Shown here: positions 9,467 to 18,774 of the stretch, piece by piece
Layout of the letters: each line of letters opens with the position of its first letter
Numbering within the stretch: the stretch's first letter is position 1
Source of the DNA: Caldifarciminota bacterium
Lineage (GTDB): Bacteria > Hydrothermota > Tepidihabitantia > SM23-42
Direction of reading: 5' to 3'
Length of the DNA stretch: 64,000 nucleotides
Assembly (NCBI GenBank): GCA_020353055.1
Contig: CP070686.1
Coordinates: 823,189 to 887,188 of the forward strand
Notes under the pieces: generated by a model
What the model was told of the DNA's origin: nothing
The model's database searches: none
What the model saw: the letters and a program-made list of their open reading frames with translations, nothing else
Position numbers and translations under genes: made by a program

Positions 9467-11281
9467 CTACAGGTGTACGATATGCCTTTCCAAATCAGTT
9501 GATTGTACGACACCATACATATTTTCCAGAAAATCATTATACCGTTCTACAATTTTCGTTCTTTTAAGCTTGAGCGTTGGCGTAAGCATTTCGTTCTCAG
9601 GGGAAAACGGTTCCGGAATAAGAGCGAATGCCTTTATCTGCCCGTAACTTGGCAAATCGGTGGTCGCTTCAACGATGTCGCGCTTAATGGCATTTTTCAC
9701 CTCATCCCGTGACAGCAGTTCGGGATAGTTCTTAAACGTTAGATTTTGAGCACCGGCAAATTCTTCTATTACTGGCTGGTTCGGTACGACCAGCGCTACG
9801 AGATATTTCTTTTGATCACCGTACAGCATGACCTGATCAATATAACTGCTCATTGATATTCTTGCCTCAGTCGGTGCCGGTGCCACGTTCTTGCCTCCTG
9901 ATGTCACAATTATTTCTTTGATCCTCCCCGTGATCTTAAGATGACCCTTTTCGTCAAATACACCCTGGTCTCCGGTATGCAACCACCCTTCTTTGTCGAT
10001 AACTTTTGCCGTCTCTTCCGGTTTGTTGTAATAACCTTTCATCACATTGGGCCCGCGGATCAGGATCTCGCTGTTATCCCCGATGCGGACTTCTACGCCA
10101 GATACAGGTCTTCCCACAGTACCCAGGCAGTTATCATCAAGAGAATTACAGGCAACGACCGGCGAGGTCTCGGTAAGCCCGTATCCCTCGAGGATATTGT
10201 ACCCCAGCACATAGAACGTCTTGGCGATCTGCCGGTTCAGGGGTGCAGCACCGCTAACGATCAAACGTATCCGACCCCCGCAGAGTTTGCGGAATTTGGA
10301 CGCGACGAGTTTGTCCAGTATACTGCACTTAACTTTCAGCAGTAGCGGTATATTCTCACTCCGGTATTTGCGGTTGGCTAACTCATTCAGGTTTTTGACC
10401 GCCGAATTTACCAGACCCTTCCTGATAGGCGAACTCTCCTCGACCTTCTTAAAAGCAGCTGCATAGACTTTTTCAATCACATACGGCACTGCCAGCACAA
10501 CCGTGGGGCGCACCTTCTCCGAGTCCTGAGCGGCAGTGGTAAGGTCTTCGGCGTAACCAACGCTTCCTCCGGCGAAGAGCACACCGTAGTAATCGCATGT
10601 TCTTTCGAACATGTGAGCAAGTGGCAGGTACGAAAGAACCACATCATCACTCGTAAAACCACAGTGCTCGACCGCTGCCAATGCATTGCTGACAATATTA
10701 CGGTGTGTCAACATGACGCCCTTTGGCTCTCCGGTCGTCCCGGAAGTATATACGATGGTTGCGATCTCATCCGGTGACACGGCTGCCGCTTCACATTCCT
10801 CTCCGGTTTTTCTCAGATCCTCAAAGCGAAGATAATCTACATTTTTTTCAGGCCTCGCGTCAAAGAGAACGACATTTTGCACAGTCGGCATATTCTTTAA
10901 TGCTTCACGAATACACGAATACACTTCCATGTTCTCGATGAATATCATCCGTGTCTTGGAATCATTTATCATATAACTGATGAGCGAAACAGGCAAAATG
11001 TGACCGGGTGTATAATATAGCGGCACGACAATACCCCCCAGTTTTAGTGTTGCAAGGTCGGAGATCACCCATTCCGGCCGGTTATATGATATAATGGCAA
11101 TACGATCTTCCTTTTTGACCCCCATTTGCTGCAAGCCCACAGCGACCGCATCAACCATCTGTGACAATTCCCTGTACGTAATGGGTTGATACTCACTGTC
11201 TTTCTTATACATAAGTGCGGTACGGTCAGCATGCTCTTTGACCGATTCGCTAAATGCCTGATAGATCGTTCTATCATTCAT
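9467..11281 (-). CDS. Long-chain fatty-acid-CoA ligase (AMP-forming)
   Basis: A 604-residue member of the adenylate-forming superfamily, of the length usual for FadD/FAA-type enzymes. The AMP-binding P-loop-like motif TIVYTSGTTGEPKG is near residue 180, followed by MLTHRN. The acyl-specific motif reads GYGLTETSPV, and the adenylation motif GWLHTGDQG and KITGRIKEIIVTSGGKN hinge follow. The reaction is fatty acid + ATP + CoA to acyl-CoA + AMP + PPi, at the cytosolic membrane face. The start has AGGAGGAGAATACA before ATG. The acyltransferase-3 gene lies 32 bp upstream on the same strand, so the two may be co-transcribed. Confidence 0.93.
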   Translation of the reverse strand: MNDRTIYQAFSESVKEHADRTALMYKKDSEYQPITYRELSQMVDAVAVGLQQMGVKKEDRIAIISYNRPEWVISDLATLKLGGIVVPLYYTPGHILPVSLISYMINDSKTRMIFIENMEVYSCIREALKNMPTVQNVVLFDARPEKNVDYLRFEDLRKTGEECEAAAVSPDEIATIVYTSGTTGEPKGVMLTHRNIVSNALAAVEHCGFTSDDVVLSYLPLAHMFERTCDYYGVLFAGGSVGYAEDLTTAAQDSEKVRPTVVLAVPYVIEKVYAAAFKKVEESSPIRKGLVNSAVKNLNELANRKYRSENIPLLLKVKCSILDKLVASKFRKLCGGRIRLIVSGAAPLNRQIAKTFYVLGYNILEGYGLTETSPVVACNSLDDNCLGTVGRPVSGVEVRIGDNSEILIRGPNVMKGYYNKPEETAKVIDKEGWLHTGDQGVFDEKGHLKITGRIKEIIVTSGGKNVAPAPTEARISMSSYIDQVMLYGDQKKYLVALVVPNQPVIEEFAGAQNLTFKNYPELLSRDEVKNAIKRDIVEATTDLPSYGQIKAFALIPEPFSPENEMLTPTLKLKRTKIVERYNDFLENMYGVVQSTDLERHIVHL

Positions 11282-11313
11282 TGTATTCTCCTCCTCGTTA
11301 CTAATATACAGAA

Positions 11314-12453
11314 TCAGCGTTCAAAACGACCAAAAAATCTAATGAATATTGAAAGAACCAATGCTGGCAGGATGATCCATAACGGCCGCATCAACCACCA
11401 GAGCAGACTTCCGTCAGCGATTCGCCATAACCCGATTGGGTATAGCAAGTAAAAAACAATGATAAACGCGGTGAGATGCCAGAGATAGAGCGTCATGATC
11501 ATTGTGTTCGCGGCAATAACCGTTACCCACGGACCCCTCCGTGCCAACCATGGGTTCAATGTCCTGCGCAGGAACATGGCCAACCCGATCAGCCAGACTG
11601 CAAGAACTGCAATGCAGACCGTCGGTGGATTCATGTTTGAGATTTCCTCAATCCCGGTGCCAACCATACTTCTCGGATACACACCGATGTTCGTTAGAAC
11701 AACCAAACCAGCAAGACCGATGGTTGCCATACCAACGTAAAATACTCTGGGCATGCGTACGAGCGAACCATCACCATAAAAGAAGCCGATTTGATGCACC
11801 AGAAGCCATACAAAAGCCACGTTCGTCCATCGCAACCAGCTCACACCGAACCTGAAACTGATGATATCAACTGCGACCACAAAGGCTAAGAGGATCACCG
11901 GCATACCCAGACGTAACTTGTGATGCAACCGTACCATAAGTGGATTGACAACGATAATGCCCATGTATACGACAAGAAACCAGAGGGGACCTATGACCAT
12001 GGTGCTTTTTCTTACCAGCATATCCCCGTTTTCAAGAAACAGTGCTACGAGCGCTAAGATAACCGCCCATATAGCGACAAATATGAGGGTTGGTTTGAGT
12101 AACCGTACTGCTCGCTTCTTGTAGAAAGCCGAAACCGGTTCGCCCCGGCGCCGCAGTGACTCAAAGGTAGTGTAGTTTGAAAACCCGCCGACAAAGAAAA
12201 AGAGTGGCATTACCTGCATGACCCAGGTCAATACCCAGAGACCTGGAACTGTACCCGCGGCGTTATAAGTAATAATCTGTCCTTCTTGGATACGGATGAT
12301 GGCACTGATCCAGTGGCCAATGACAACGACAGTTATACTGAAGGCTCTGAGAAAATCGACAAAGCGGTCGCGCGAAGCCGGCGTTTTTTCCGCCAGTTCT
12401 ATGAGTTTTGGTTTATTGAATACAGAGAAAGTTCTATACAGATAATCCTCCAA
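11314..12453 (-). CDS. Acyltransferase-3 family membrane protein
   Basis: A 379-residue protein with about ten membrane helices and the family opening R-D-R-F-V-D-F-L-R-A-F-S-I followed by VVVIGHWISA, whose His is the family's conserved catalytic residue. These OafA/YrhL-type proteins move acyl groups onto surface sugars, peptidoglycan or lipids. The start is uncertain: the frame begins at TTG (12453), directly overlapping a GGAGG at codons 1-3, and no ATG is available before the conserved core, so a nearby non-ATG start is possible. It ends in TGA. The acyl-CoA ligase follows 32 bp downstream, which suggests an acyl-supply link. Confidence 0.85.
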   Translation of the reverse strand: MEDYLYRTFSVFNKPKLIELAEKTPASRDRFVDFLRAFSITVVVIGHWISAIIRIQEGQIITYNAAGTVPGLWVLTWVMQVMPLFFFVGGFSNYTTFESLRRRGEPVSAFYKKRAVRLLKPTLIFVAIWAVILALVALFLENGDMLVRKSTMVIGPLWFLVVYMGIIVVNPLMVRLHHKLRLGMPVILLAFVVAVDIISFRFGVSWLRWTNVAFVWLLVHQIGFFYGDGSLVRMPRVFYVGMATIGLAGLVVLTNIGVYPRSMVGTGIEEISNMNPPTVCIAVLAVWLIGLAMFLRRTLNPWLARRGPWVTVIAANTMIMTLYLWHLTAFIIVFYLLYPIGLWRIADGSLLWWLMRPLWIILPALVLSIFIRFFGRFER

Positions 12454-12688
12454 TATACTACGGTAAATTATAGATAAGCAGACTCAGAATGTCAAGAGAG
12501 CACGCGCGAACGGCGCTTTTCTCCGGTATTTCTACTTACAAAACCTTACCAAATCATGAGTCGGAAATTTTATGCCGGCTCTAAATGAACACTTCACGGC
12601 CGGGAATATGAAAATGCTCCGATCTGCCCTGAAACTTATTTCTCGCGGACTTCTTCTTGGTTATTAACTTACCGTCGGCAATCAGATA

Positions 12689-13048
12689 CTACTGGGCACT
12701 AACCTGGAATTGGATAACCTCGATCATCGTGGTTGTCTTTTGACTCAACTCCTCCTCGCCATTGACGAACACCTGAAAATGCAGTGTGTCAACAACATCG
12801 GCAGTATCCTTACGTACCCATCCCTCAGCACTCTCTCCGCTGGCCAGCGTGAAGATGTATTCCGTGTCAGTGTAATCATCCATGATGATACTGTCGGCCG
12901 CCGTCGATATCATGTAGGAACCGTAAAAGGGTACTGAGAGACCTTGTGGATTTGTTAATCTGAGTGAAACACCTGCTTCCTCTTCACCACCGCAACCTAC
13001 ATAGAGCAGCAGTGAAGCTGCAAAAAACACGAGTAGAAAATTCTTCAT
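12689..13048 (-). CDS. Small lipoprotein of unknown function
   Basis: 119 residues, beginning MKNFLLVFFAASLLLYVGCGGEEE: a signal peptide II with lipobox YVGC, then an acidic linker. The mature part looks like one all-beta domain, with alternating polar and apolar strands such as YIFTLASGESAEGWV and LHFQVFVNG. The start has AAGGGAGGAAGC before ATG. No family is recognised. It stands alone between the acyltransferase and the DDAH-like gene. Confidence 0.75.
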   Translation of the reverse strand: MKNFLLVFFAASLLLYVGCGGEEEAGVSLRLTNPQGLSVPFYGSYMISTAADSIIMDDYTDTEYIFTLASGESAEGWVRKDTADVVDTLHFQVFVNGEEELSQKTTTMIEVIQFQVSAQ

Positions 13049-13129
13049 GCTTCCTCCCTTATAGCATATATCTTACGTAATTATACGATATACCAACCTG
13101 CTGTCAATGACTTCAACGAAGCTATTTGT

Positions 13130-13894
13130 TTAATATCTGAGAGACAAGCAGCTAATTCCGCCGTCGATTTTCCGAAATTCAGAAACATCAATCTCAATAA
13201 CCGAATAGCCGGAGTCCGCAATCAGTTTCCTGGTCTGTTTGTATCCTGCCGGCAAGAGAACATAGCCATTGACCCGGATACAATTCGCCGCGTAACTTTC
13301 GTATTTATCGATAACAATCGCATTGAAATCGGCAAAACCCGGATGATTAATGAATTCACCTGCCATCACAAGATTGTTTTCACCGAGATAAGCCACGCCC
13401 GTTTTTAGGTGCAATGCCTGGATCACCGGGATCATTGAACCGCTGTACCCAAAACCATTTAGAATTTGGATAAATTGACTCGCTCCTTCTGCATTTGTCC
13501 TTCCTGTAACACCAATGTAGAAATGCTTTCCCACTCTCAACACATCACCGCCCTCAAGTGTACCAGGATCCTTGATATGTACTATGTTGGAGTAGTAACC
13601 GCGCAGAATTTTCTCGACGCTGGATTCCTCCCCTTTTCTACTGCCGACACCCAAATTCCCGATAACTGCACATTTTTCAGTAAGCACGGCGCAGTCCTCG
13701 ACAAACGTCGAATCAGAATGTTCTTCATCAGGAGGTATTACCGTGACTTCGAGCGCGCATGTTTTCAATGCCTCAATATACCTCTCGTGCTGTTGCAGCG
13801 CTCTCTGATAATCTGGCTTTCCTAAATTCGCAGTCGTCACACCATTGACTACGGACCTGCCAGGTGTCCTGACTATTGCTCTAGTAAACATCAT
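13130..13894 (-). CDS. Dimethylarginine dimethylaminohydrolase / amidinotransferase-fold hydrolase
   Basis: 254 residues, of typical DDAH length. The guanidine-modifying fold is shown by FVEDCAV (~68), DPGTLEGGDVL with the conserved E-G-G-D (~112), a His in ALHLKTG (~162) and the catalytic Cys249 in GGISCLSLRY close to the C-terminus. Family members hydrolyse N-methylated arginines to citrulline plus methylamines through a covalent Cys adduct; related folds act on arginine or similar guanidines. The exact substrate is not shown. It starts at one of two adjacent ATG codons (13894/13891) with a weak GGGGTG upstream, and is cytosolic. Confidence 0.88.
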   Translation of the reverse strand: MMFTRAIVRTPGRSVVNGVTTANLGKPDYQRALQQHERYIEALKTCALEVTVIPPDEEHSDSTFVEDCAVLTEKCAVIGNLGVGSRKGEESSVEKILRGYYSNIVHIKDPGTLEGGDVLRVGKHFYIGVTGRTNAEGASQFIQILNGFGYSGSMIPVIQALHLKTGVAYLGENNLVMAGEFINHPGFADFNAIVIDKYESYAANCIRVNGYVLLPAGYKQTRKLIADSGYSVIEIDVSEFRKIDGGISCLSLRY

Positions 13895-13925
13895 TGCGGC
13901 ACCCCAAACGACGCTTTGCGCAACC

Positions 13926-14083
13926 TGTCATTGCGAGACTGGTTTCGCCAGCCGAAGTTCCGCCAAGCGAGAATCCTCGATTTTCATTTTACCAAAGATT
14001 TACAACGTGAAATATCGGGACAATCTCAGCATGTGAACGATATTAACGATAATAACGGGAATAATGCACTCAACGGTTTGGGT
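13926..14083 (+). repeat. Composite intergenic repeat: CATTGCGAG element plus TAACG nonamer array
   Basis: Begins TGTCATTGCGAG, passes through a GAATCCTCGATTTTCAT segment and ACAATCTCAGC, and ends in an array with 9-base period (GAACGATAT, TAACGATAA, TAACGGGAA...). The same order of modules recurs in other gaps of the window. It has no coding potential. Confidence 0.7.
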
Positions 14084-14087
14084 AATC

Positions 14088-14825
14088 TCATTCCATTTTC
14101 CGTATCCGCACCTCTGTGTCCGGGTTATCTTTGAGCAACTCCTGCAGTTCTGCCAGATCTGTTTCTCCATAATGGTAGGGATAAAGCACCCTTGGCTTGA
14201 AAGCATTAACGGCTTCCGCAACCATTTCGGGCGTCATAGTATACGGTAGATTCATTGGCAGGAAAGCATAATCAATATCTTCAAGGGTCTTCATCTCGGG
14301 CGTATTTTCTGTATCACCAGCTATATAGACCCGGGTATCCCCGAAGGTTAATACGTAGCCGTTGCCTTCACCATGGGGATGGAAGAATTCTCCACTTTCT
14401 CGCTTATGCACAAGATTATATGCCGGTACAGCAAGAACGTCGATCCCCATGAAAGTCTGGGCATCGTCGTTCTTCATGATTTCGCCACCGTCGAATATTT
14501 CTGCGCAGATTTCCGTAAGCACGATTATTGTGTTATCCTTGCTGACTTGTTCTAACGCAACCGGGTCAAGATGATCGCCATGATGGTGTGTCAAGAACAC
14601 CAGATCGGCTTTTGGTAGTTTGGAGTAATCAGCCAGTCGACTCCACGGGTCAACGTGGATGACTTTGCTTCCATATTGAAACATCAGGGTGCCGTGTCCG
14701 ATGAATGTGATCTGGAGTTCACCAGCCGAAGTTTGTATCGCATCACTTTCAAACTGTTCCTCTGCCATAGCCGGTATCGCACAAAACAAAACCAAAAACG
14801 CTACTGCCGAGAGATTATATATCAT
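14088..14825 (-). CDS. Exported metallo-beta-lactamase-fold hydrolase (UPF0173/UlaG-like)
   Basis: 245 residues with a signal peptide (MIYNLSAVAFLVLFCAIPAMA) and GAGGAGGCATTAC before ATG. The metal-binding motif THHHGDHLD lies near residue 80, with further ligands in VPAYNLVH, AGDT and the C-terminal YPYHYGET. The arrangement fits the single-domain UPF0173/UlaG-like branch of the MBL fold. It is probably a periplasmic or secreted Zn/Mn hydrolase. The substrate is unknown; the family includes lactonases and phosphodiesterases. The gene stands alone. Confidence 0.85.
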   Translation of the reverse strand: MIYNLSAVAFLVLFCAIPAMAEEQFESDAIQTSAGELQITFIGHGTLMFQYGSKVIHVDPWSRLADYSKLPKADLVFLTHHHGDHLDPVALEQVSKDNTIIVLTEICAEIFDGGEIMKNDDAQTFMGIDVLAVPAYNLVHKRESGEFFHPHGEGNGYVLTFGDTRVYIAGDTENTPEMKTLEDIDYAFLPMNLPYTMTPEMVAEAVNAFKPRVLYPYHYGETDLAELQELLKDNPDTEVRIRKME

Positions 14826-14859
14826 GTAATGCCTCCTCGCTTATCAATTCTACCCGCCG

Positions 14860-15075
14860 CTGACGTCCAGTCAAGACACGGACGATTGACGAGATACGCT
14901 TCACCCATAATGCGTCCCGTAACACACCAAACTTGCACCCGTCATTGCGAGTCCAGGTTTTCCTATCGTGTATTGGATTCATGCTTCGGGACGAAGCAAT
15001 CCTCTATGTTGAACGACAGTTCTTAGGGCAGGGCTTTAGCCCTACAACACTCTCGCAAACCTAAAGCTTTGACCC
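14860..15075 (+). repeat. Composite intergenic repeat with CATTGCGAG palindrome and GGGCTTTAGCCC element
   Basis: An ACG-rich tract precedes GTCATTGCGAG ... GGGACGAAGCAATCCTC (14941-15003). After it comes GGGCAGGGCTTTAGCCCTAC and CTCGCAAACCTAAAGCTTTG (~15028-15068), which recurs in modified form near 50080. The rest of the gap up to 15304 shows nothing recognisable. Confidence 0.55.
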
Positions 15076-15304
15076 ACATCATGATATTGTACCAATAATA
15101 ATGCTATTAACGAGCATAGCGTTCCACACGTGTTTTCAAATCCGCAATTCGGCACGAACTCTGCCCAGGATTTTAGTGTCCCCCTGGCCGAAGGTTTCGA
15201 GCGTAGAGAAAAAAAGTCCCACTTCTGCTTAGGCAGGAAGAGATTCCGAGGGGATTTCGAAATTCGAAATGGTGTTGCCGGCAGTATTAGTGCACGCTTG
15301 TTTT

Positions 15305-15964
15305 TCAGTCCAACGTTTTAAGAGCACCGTTCTCAAACGTATATTGCTTGCCGGCCGTTCTCTTCAGGAAATCTCGGTTTTGCGAAATTATGACATACGA
15401 AAGACCAGGCTCATTGAGTATCTCGACGATCTTCTCAACCGTCGGCAGATCAAGCCCAAGCGTCGGTTCATCAAGGAGTAAAACACGTGGTTTCATCGCC
15501 AGGATGGTTGCCATGGCCAGTCTTCTTTTCTCGCCGCCGGAAAGGTGATAAGGAACCCTCTGCTTGAAGCCTTCTAATCCCACACTTCCCAGGGATTCAT
15601 CGACGATATTTTCTACCTCCCTCCCTCTCTTACCGAAGTTTAACGGCCCAAATGCAACTTCTTCACGCACGCTTGGGCAGAACAACTGGTCATCCGAATT
15701 CTGGAAGAGGAAACCGATCTTCGCCCTTACTTCAACAAAATCATCCTCTCTTACACGTTTCCTGCCAAAAATCTCAACGCCGCCTTTATGGGGCTTAAGC
15801 AAACCCATTATCAAATAGAGCAAAGTCGTCTTCCCGCAACCGTTAGGTCCGATTATGCCTATGCGGTCTCCATCACGCAGCACAAAATTCAAATCCCTCA
15901 GCAGCAAATCTTCCTTATACCCGAAGTTTATATTACTGAGATTGACAACTATACTATTTTCCAT
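15305..15964 (-). CDS. nikO: Nickel/cobalt ECF transporter ATP-binding protein
   Basis: A 219-residue ABC ATPase that would power the transporter encoded just upstream. Walker A GPNGCGKTT is at residues 39-47, a Q-loop at FLFQNSDDQLF, the signature HLSGGEKRR and Walker B RVLLLDEPT follow. The DQLF stretch after the Q-loop is typical of CbiO/EcfA ATPases. The switch position after the D-loop reads VIISQNRDFL, so the usual H-loop His appears replaced by Gln, which is odd for an active ATPase. The reading frame overlaps the membrane component gene by 16 bp (last gene of the operon). Nickel rather than cobalt is inferred from nikK/nikL-type neighbours. Confidence 0.85.
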   Translation of the reverse strand: MENSIVVNLSNINFGYKEDLLLRDLNFVLRDGDRIGIIGPNGCGKTTLLYLIMGLLKPHKGGVEIFGRKRVREDDFVEVRAKIGFLFQNSDDQLFCPSVREEVAFGPLNFGKRGREVENIVDESLGSVGLEGFKQRVPYHLSGGEKRRLAMATILAMKPRVLLLDEPTLGLDLPTVEKIVEILNEPGLSYVIISQNRDFLKRTAGKQYTFENGALKTLD

Positions 15965-16704
15965 TGTAGCATAAGAAGCAAGACAATACCGAGCATCATG
16001 ATACTAACTGCAAGTACATCTGACTTTTTAATACAGAAATGGTCTAACAACCAGTAATGCCCTCTGAAGCCACGGCAGATCATCGCCTTGTGGATCTGTA
16101 GAGAGCGCTCGTAACCTCTTATCATAAGTGTTCCGATAATAGCCCCGTACGTCCTGTACGTATGCATGGATGTTTCTGGCTTGAAACCACGGATTCTCAA
16201 TGTATCTCGTAGTCTACAATATTCATGCTGCATCACATGGGCATAGCGGTAGATGAAGAACAGAAGATGTATCAACTTATTCGGAACTCTTAAATGATCC
16301 AATGCGTGAACGAGATTGAACACCCCGCATGTGGACAGCAAACTTAAGTTGACCAGAATTATCGCATTGCACTTGACCGTAAGCATCAAAGCATAGTGGA
16401 TTCCCTGTTCAGTCATGCTCAACGGGCCGATCTGCAAAAGCGATTTCCCAGTGAAACTGAAAGGAAGTATCAACCACAACATCAATATGAAAGCATTCAC
16501 GATAAGCAATCGATGAAGCACGTGCCTTGCACTCAACCTCGCAAGTACAATAAAGATAATTGCCGCCGTCAATCCGGCAAACGCCACTTCCATCCTACCA
16601 GTGACCGCGATGACAATCGAATAGAATAGTGCGCTAAGGACTCTTACCCTGGGGTCTATACCGTGGACAAAACTATCGCCTTTTGAGAAACGCTCCTCAA
16701 TCAT
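15949..16704 (-). CDS. nikQ: Nickel/cobalt ECF transporter transmembrane component (CbiQ/NikQ type)
   Basis: 251 residues with five or six membrane helices. The N-terminus (GIDPRVRVLSAL) matches the CbiQ/EcfT family's DPR(T/V)K/R motif. Two Arg-Gly coupling motifs that contact the ATPase are visible: LRIRGFKP (~175) and ICRGFRG (~215). It overlaps nikL by 4 bp (ATGA) and nikO by 16 bp, so it is translationally coupled to both. It couples ATP hydrolysis to metal passage through the substrate-binding subunit NikM. Confidence 0.88.
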   Translation of the reverse strand: MIEERFSKGDSFVHGIDPRVRVLSALFYSIVIAVTGRMEVAFAGLTAAIIFIVLARLSARHVLHRLLIVNAFILMLWLILPFSFTGKSLLQIGPLSMTEQGIHYALMLTVKCNAIILVNLSLLSTCGVFNLVHALDHLRVPNKLIHLLFFIYRYAHVMQHEYCRLRDTLRIRGFKPETSMHTYRTYGAIIGTLMIRGYERSLQIHKAMICRGFRGHYWLLDHFCIKKSDVLAVSIMMLGIVLLLMLQWKIV

Positions 16705-17267
16705 TTTCGCTTCCTACTCCGGAGAAACAGCACCAAACCAAAGATGCCAAAGATGTACCCGATGCCGCCGATGATTGTAGTCACCATTACCGACTTCTGC
16801 TGTTTCACGATCAATTCCCTCAGAGAGTTGAACCTATCGTCTAATACATCCTCAACCATGGTACGTAATCGCTCCTCATCCAGGCCGGAACTCTCCGAGG
16901 TTTTCTCAACCGTCTTTTTTGAACTTTGCGGTTTATCTATCAGAGGCTTTTCGATTTCTGGCAAGTCGGCCGCATTTATGGTTATTTCAGACTTGTGACC
17001 CATACCTGCGTAGAGTACTATTCTCAAATCATCCTTAACGGGCGGAACGAACCTGAAATACCCTTCGTCGTCTGTCTTCAATTCCATCAACTTGCCGCCG
17101 GATAATCGGAAGATCTCGATCTTCTGCTGGCGCACCGGCGTGCCGTCATTGTAGTAACACTGACCAACAACACTATCCCGCTCCACTTGCGTGAAGATAT
17201 TAAGACGGTGTCCGGCCAGCGATGAACATAGAATCAAAATCAAAACGGTAATTCTAGTATTTCTCAT
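16701..17267 (-). CDS. nikL: NikL-like accessory subunit of the nickel ECF transporter
   Basis: 188 residues: signal or N-terminal helix, then a carboxypeptidase-regulatory-like beta domain (VVGQCYYNDGTPVRQQKIEIF ... TDDEGYFRF), a Pro/Lys/Ser-rich linker, a helical segment with coiled-coil character (DEERLRTMVEDVLDDRF), and a C-terminal membrane helix with an RSRKRK tail. This is the layout of the extra NikL subunit found with NikK/NikM in nickel systems lacking NikN. The ATG at 17267 is chosen: it has GGAGG 8 bases upstream, better than the GTG at 17276. It overlaps nikM by 14 bp. Confidence 0.75.
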   Translation of the reverse strand: MRNTRITVLILILCSSLAGHRLNIFTQVERDSVVGQCYYNDGTPVRQQKIEIFRLSGGKLMELKTDDEGYFRFVPPVKDDLRIVLYAGMGHKSEITINAADLPEIEKPLIDKPQSSKKTVEKTSESSGLDEERLRTMVEDVLDDRFNSLRELIVKQQKSVMVTTIIGGIGYIFGIFGLVLFLRSRKRK

Positions 17268-17871
17268 ACATAACACCTCCTAAGACGTCGGGCTTGATTC
17301 TTCTAATAAAAGTAACAACGAATGCCGTGAGAATTCCCTCGACGATCATCACGGGCAAGTGAACCACAACGAACAATTTCGCCACGGTAATGAACTGTTC
17401 ACCTGTTGAGATCAGAAAAAGCGCAACGATCATGCCACCCAGGAGTATCCCTGTCGCTCCCGCGAGAAAACCGGCTACTGCCGCCACTGCGTTGTTTCGT
17501 CCCCTCACGAATTGCGCAAACAGTATATAGCACAACAAAGCCGGCGCAGCCATAACGAGCGTATTAACCCCCAATGTGGTAATACCTCCAAATTGCAGGA
17601 GCACCGCCTGCAAAAATAATGCCACCAGTAGAGCGGGAAAAGACATCCAACCGAGCAGTATGCCGACCAGACCGGTGAGCACCAGATGAACACTGGTCGG
17701 TCCTACTGGTATGTGTATCAGAGATGCTACAAAGAAAGCAGAAGACAGAACCGCAACCTTAGGCGTGTTCTCCAGGTCCATCTTTTTAAGCCCGACGGCA
17801 CAGCCGGCAACGGCGCCGGCAGCACCGGCAATAAGCACGGGCGCAGCGATCACACCTTCAGATATATGCAA
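17254..17871 (-). CDS. nikM: Nickel/cobalt ECF transporter substrate-binding membrane subunit (CbiM/NikM)
   Basis: 205 residues with about seven membrane helices. The N-terminus MHISEGVI is the hallmark of the CbiM/NikM family: the amino group and His2 at the mature N-terminus coordinate Ni(II) or Co(II). The conserved HIPVGPTSVHLVLTGLVGIL segment supplies the other metal-binding histidines. Its position between the periplasmic DUF4198 protein and NikL points to nickel as the more likely substrate. It is the second gene of the operon, 12 bp after nikK. Confidence 0.9.
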   Translation of the reverse strand: MHISEGVIAAPVLIAGAAGAVAGCAVGLKKMDLENTPKVAVLSSAFFVASLIHIPVGPTSVHLVLTGLVGILLGWMSFPALLVALFLQAVLLQFGGITTLGVNTLVMAAPALLCYILFAQFVRGRNNAVAAVAGFLAGATGILLGGMIVALFLISTGEQFITVAKLFVVVHLPVMIVEGILTAFVVTFIRRIKPDVLGGVMYEKY

Positions 17872-17883
17872 TCATACCTCTCG

Positions 17884-18657
17884 TTATTTCATTGTAACTG
17901 TCTTTACCCAGACAACCGCGCCAATTTCAACTGGATAGGACTTACCGTCTATTTCGCTCACAATTTTTTCCTCACCTTCATTGAGAGCGGCAAAACCCCA
18001 CCATCCGGCAGCCGGCATAGCGTATGAAAAGACACCGTTGGCATCGGCTTTGACGACCTGGGTTATGAAAGGGGGTGCCGGCGCGATGTGTCTCGAGCCT
18101 TCGTTGTAATACTCGACCTCGACTTCAGTAAGGGGTGCTGGTTTGCCATCCACAAGAACGAAACCCTGAAAAATGTTGCCAGCATACAGACCGTAAGGCC
18201 TGGTCATGGGAATAATCTCTGTTTTCAACCCTATCTCAGAATCCCACCCGGACTCCATACCAAAACCATTAACGATCACCTTGGTGTAATGGACGATGAA
18301 TGTTTCTTCCGCAGGCTCCCAGTAGGGTTCAGGGACAACATAGAAAACATGGTCGCCGGGCTGGTTCAATTTATAATCGGTTCGCCAGGCAGACATACCT
18401 TCAATCTTGTATTCGGAAAGCGTCTCCCGCAGGTCCTTCTTGTCACCGCCTCTTATGACCACGCCGAATTCCGCAGGATAGGCCATATTCATGATTTCAT
18501 CCTCGAAAGGGTGACAGAACCTGCAATCGATGGCAATGTTGCTCTTTGCCTGTTCATCGATGATATCATCACTCGGAATGACCACCTGAAAATGCCCCGC
18601 CAGCGGCATGACCATCAGCAGAACAAAAATGATTACCTTCAAGAAACTTGCTTTCAC
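17884..18657 (-). CDS. nikK: DUF4198-family periplasmic protein (NikK-like), nickel uptake
   Basis: 257 residues from a GTG at 18657, chosen because AAAGGAGAGACA precedes it and a signal peptide follows ([20 protein letters not shown]). The mature protein has [12 protein letters not shown], a C-R-F-C-H-P-F-E segment, the DUF4198 core with [26 protein letters not shown] and GMESGWD, and a C-terminal Ig-like domain ending [11 protein letters not shown]4198/NikK proteins accompany NikMLQO and are thought to help deliver or sense metal outside the membrane. The CRFCH pair of Cys plus His is a possible metal site. It is the first gene of the five-gene operon. Confidence 0.82.
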   Translation of the reverse strand: MKASFLKVIIFVLLMVMPLAGHFQVVIPSDDIIDEQAKSNIAIDCRFCHPFEDEIMNMAYPAEFGVVIRGGDKKDLRETLSEYKIEGMSAWRTDYKLNQPGDHVFYVVPEPYWEPAEETFIVHYTKVIVNGFGMESGWDSEIGLKTEIIPMTRPYGLYAGNIFQGFVLVDGKPAPLTEVEVEYYNEGSRHIAPAPPFITQVVKADANGVFSYAMPAAGWWGFAALNEGEEKIVSEIDGKSYPVEIGAVVWVKTVTMK

Positions 18658-18774
18658 TGTCTCTCCTTTCCAGAAAACACGATGGACGCTAACCATTGTT
18701 GCCTTATTTTCGTGCTACTTTTTTAAAATTAGTAACACATTATATTGGAAATCGTGAGTATGTCAATGGAATTC

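Noticed and set aside
6646..11316. Genome-wide reassignment of TGA to an amino acid
   Set aside because: Genes at 6646, 8766, 11314 and 63799 end at TGA at the expected end of their families or directly before neighbours, so TGA acts as a normal stop.
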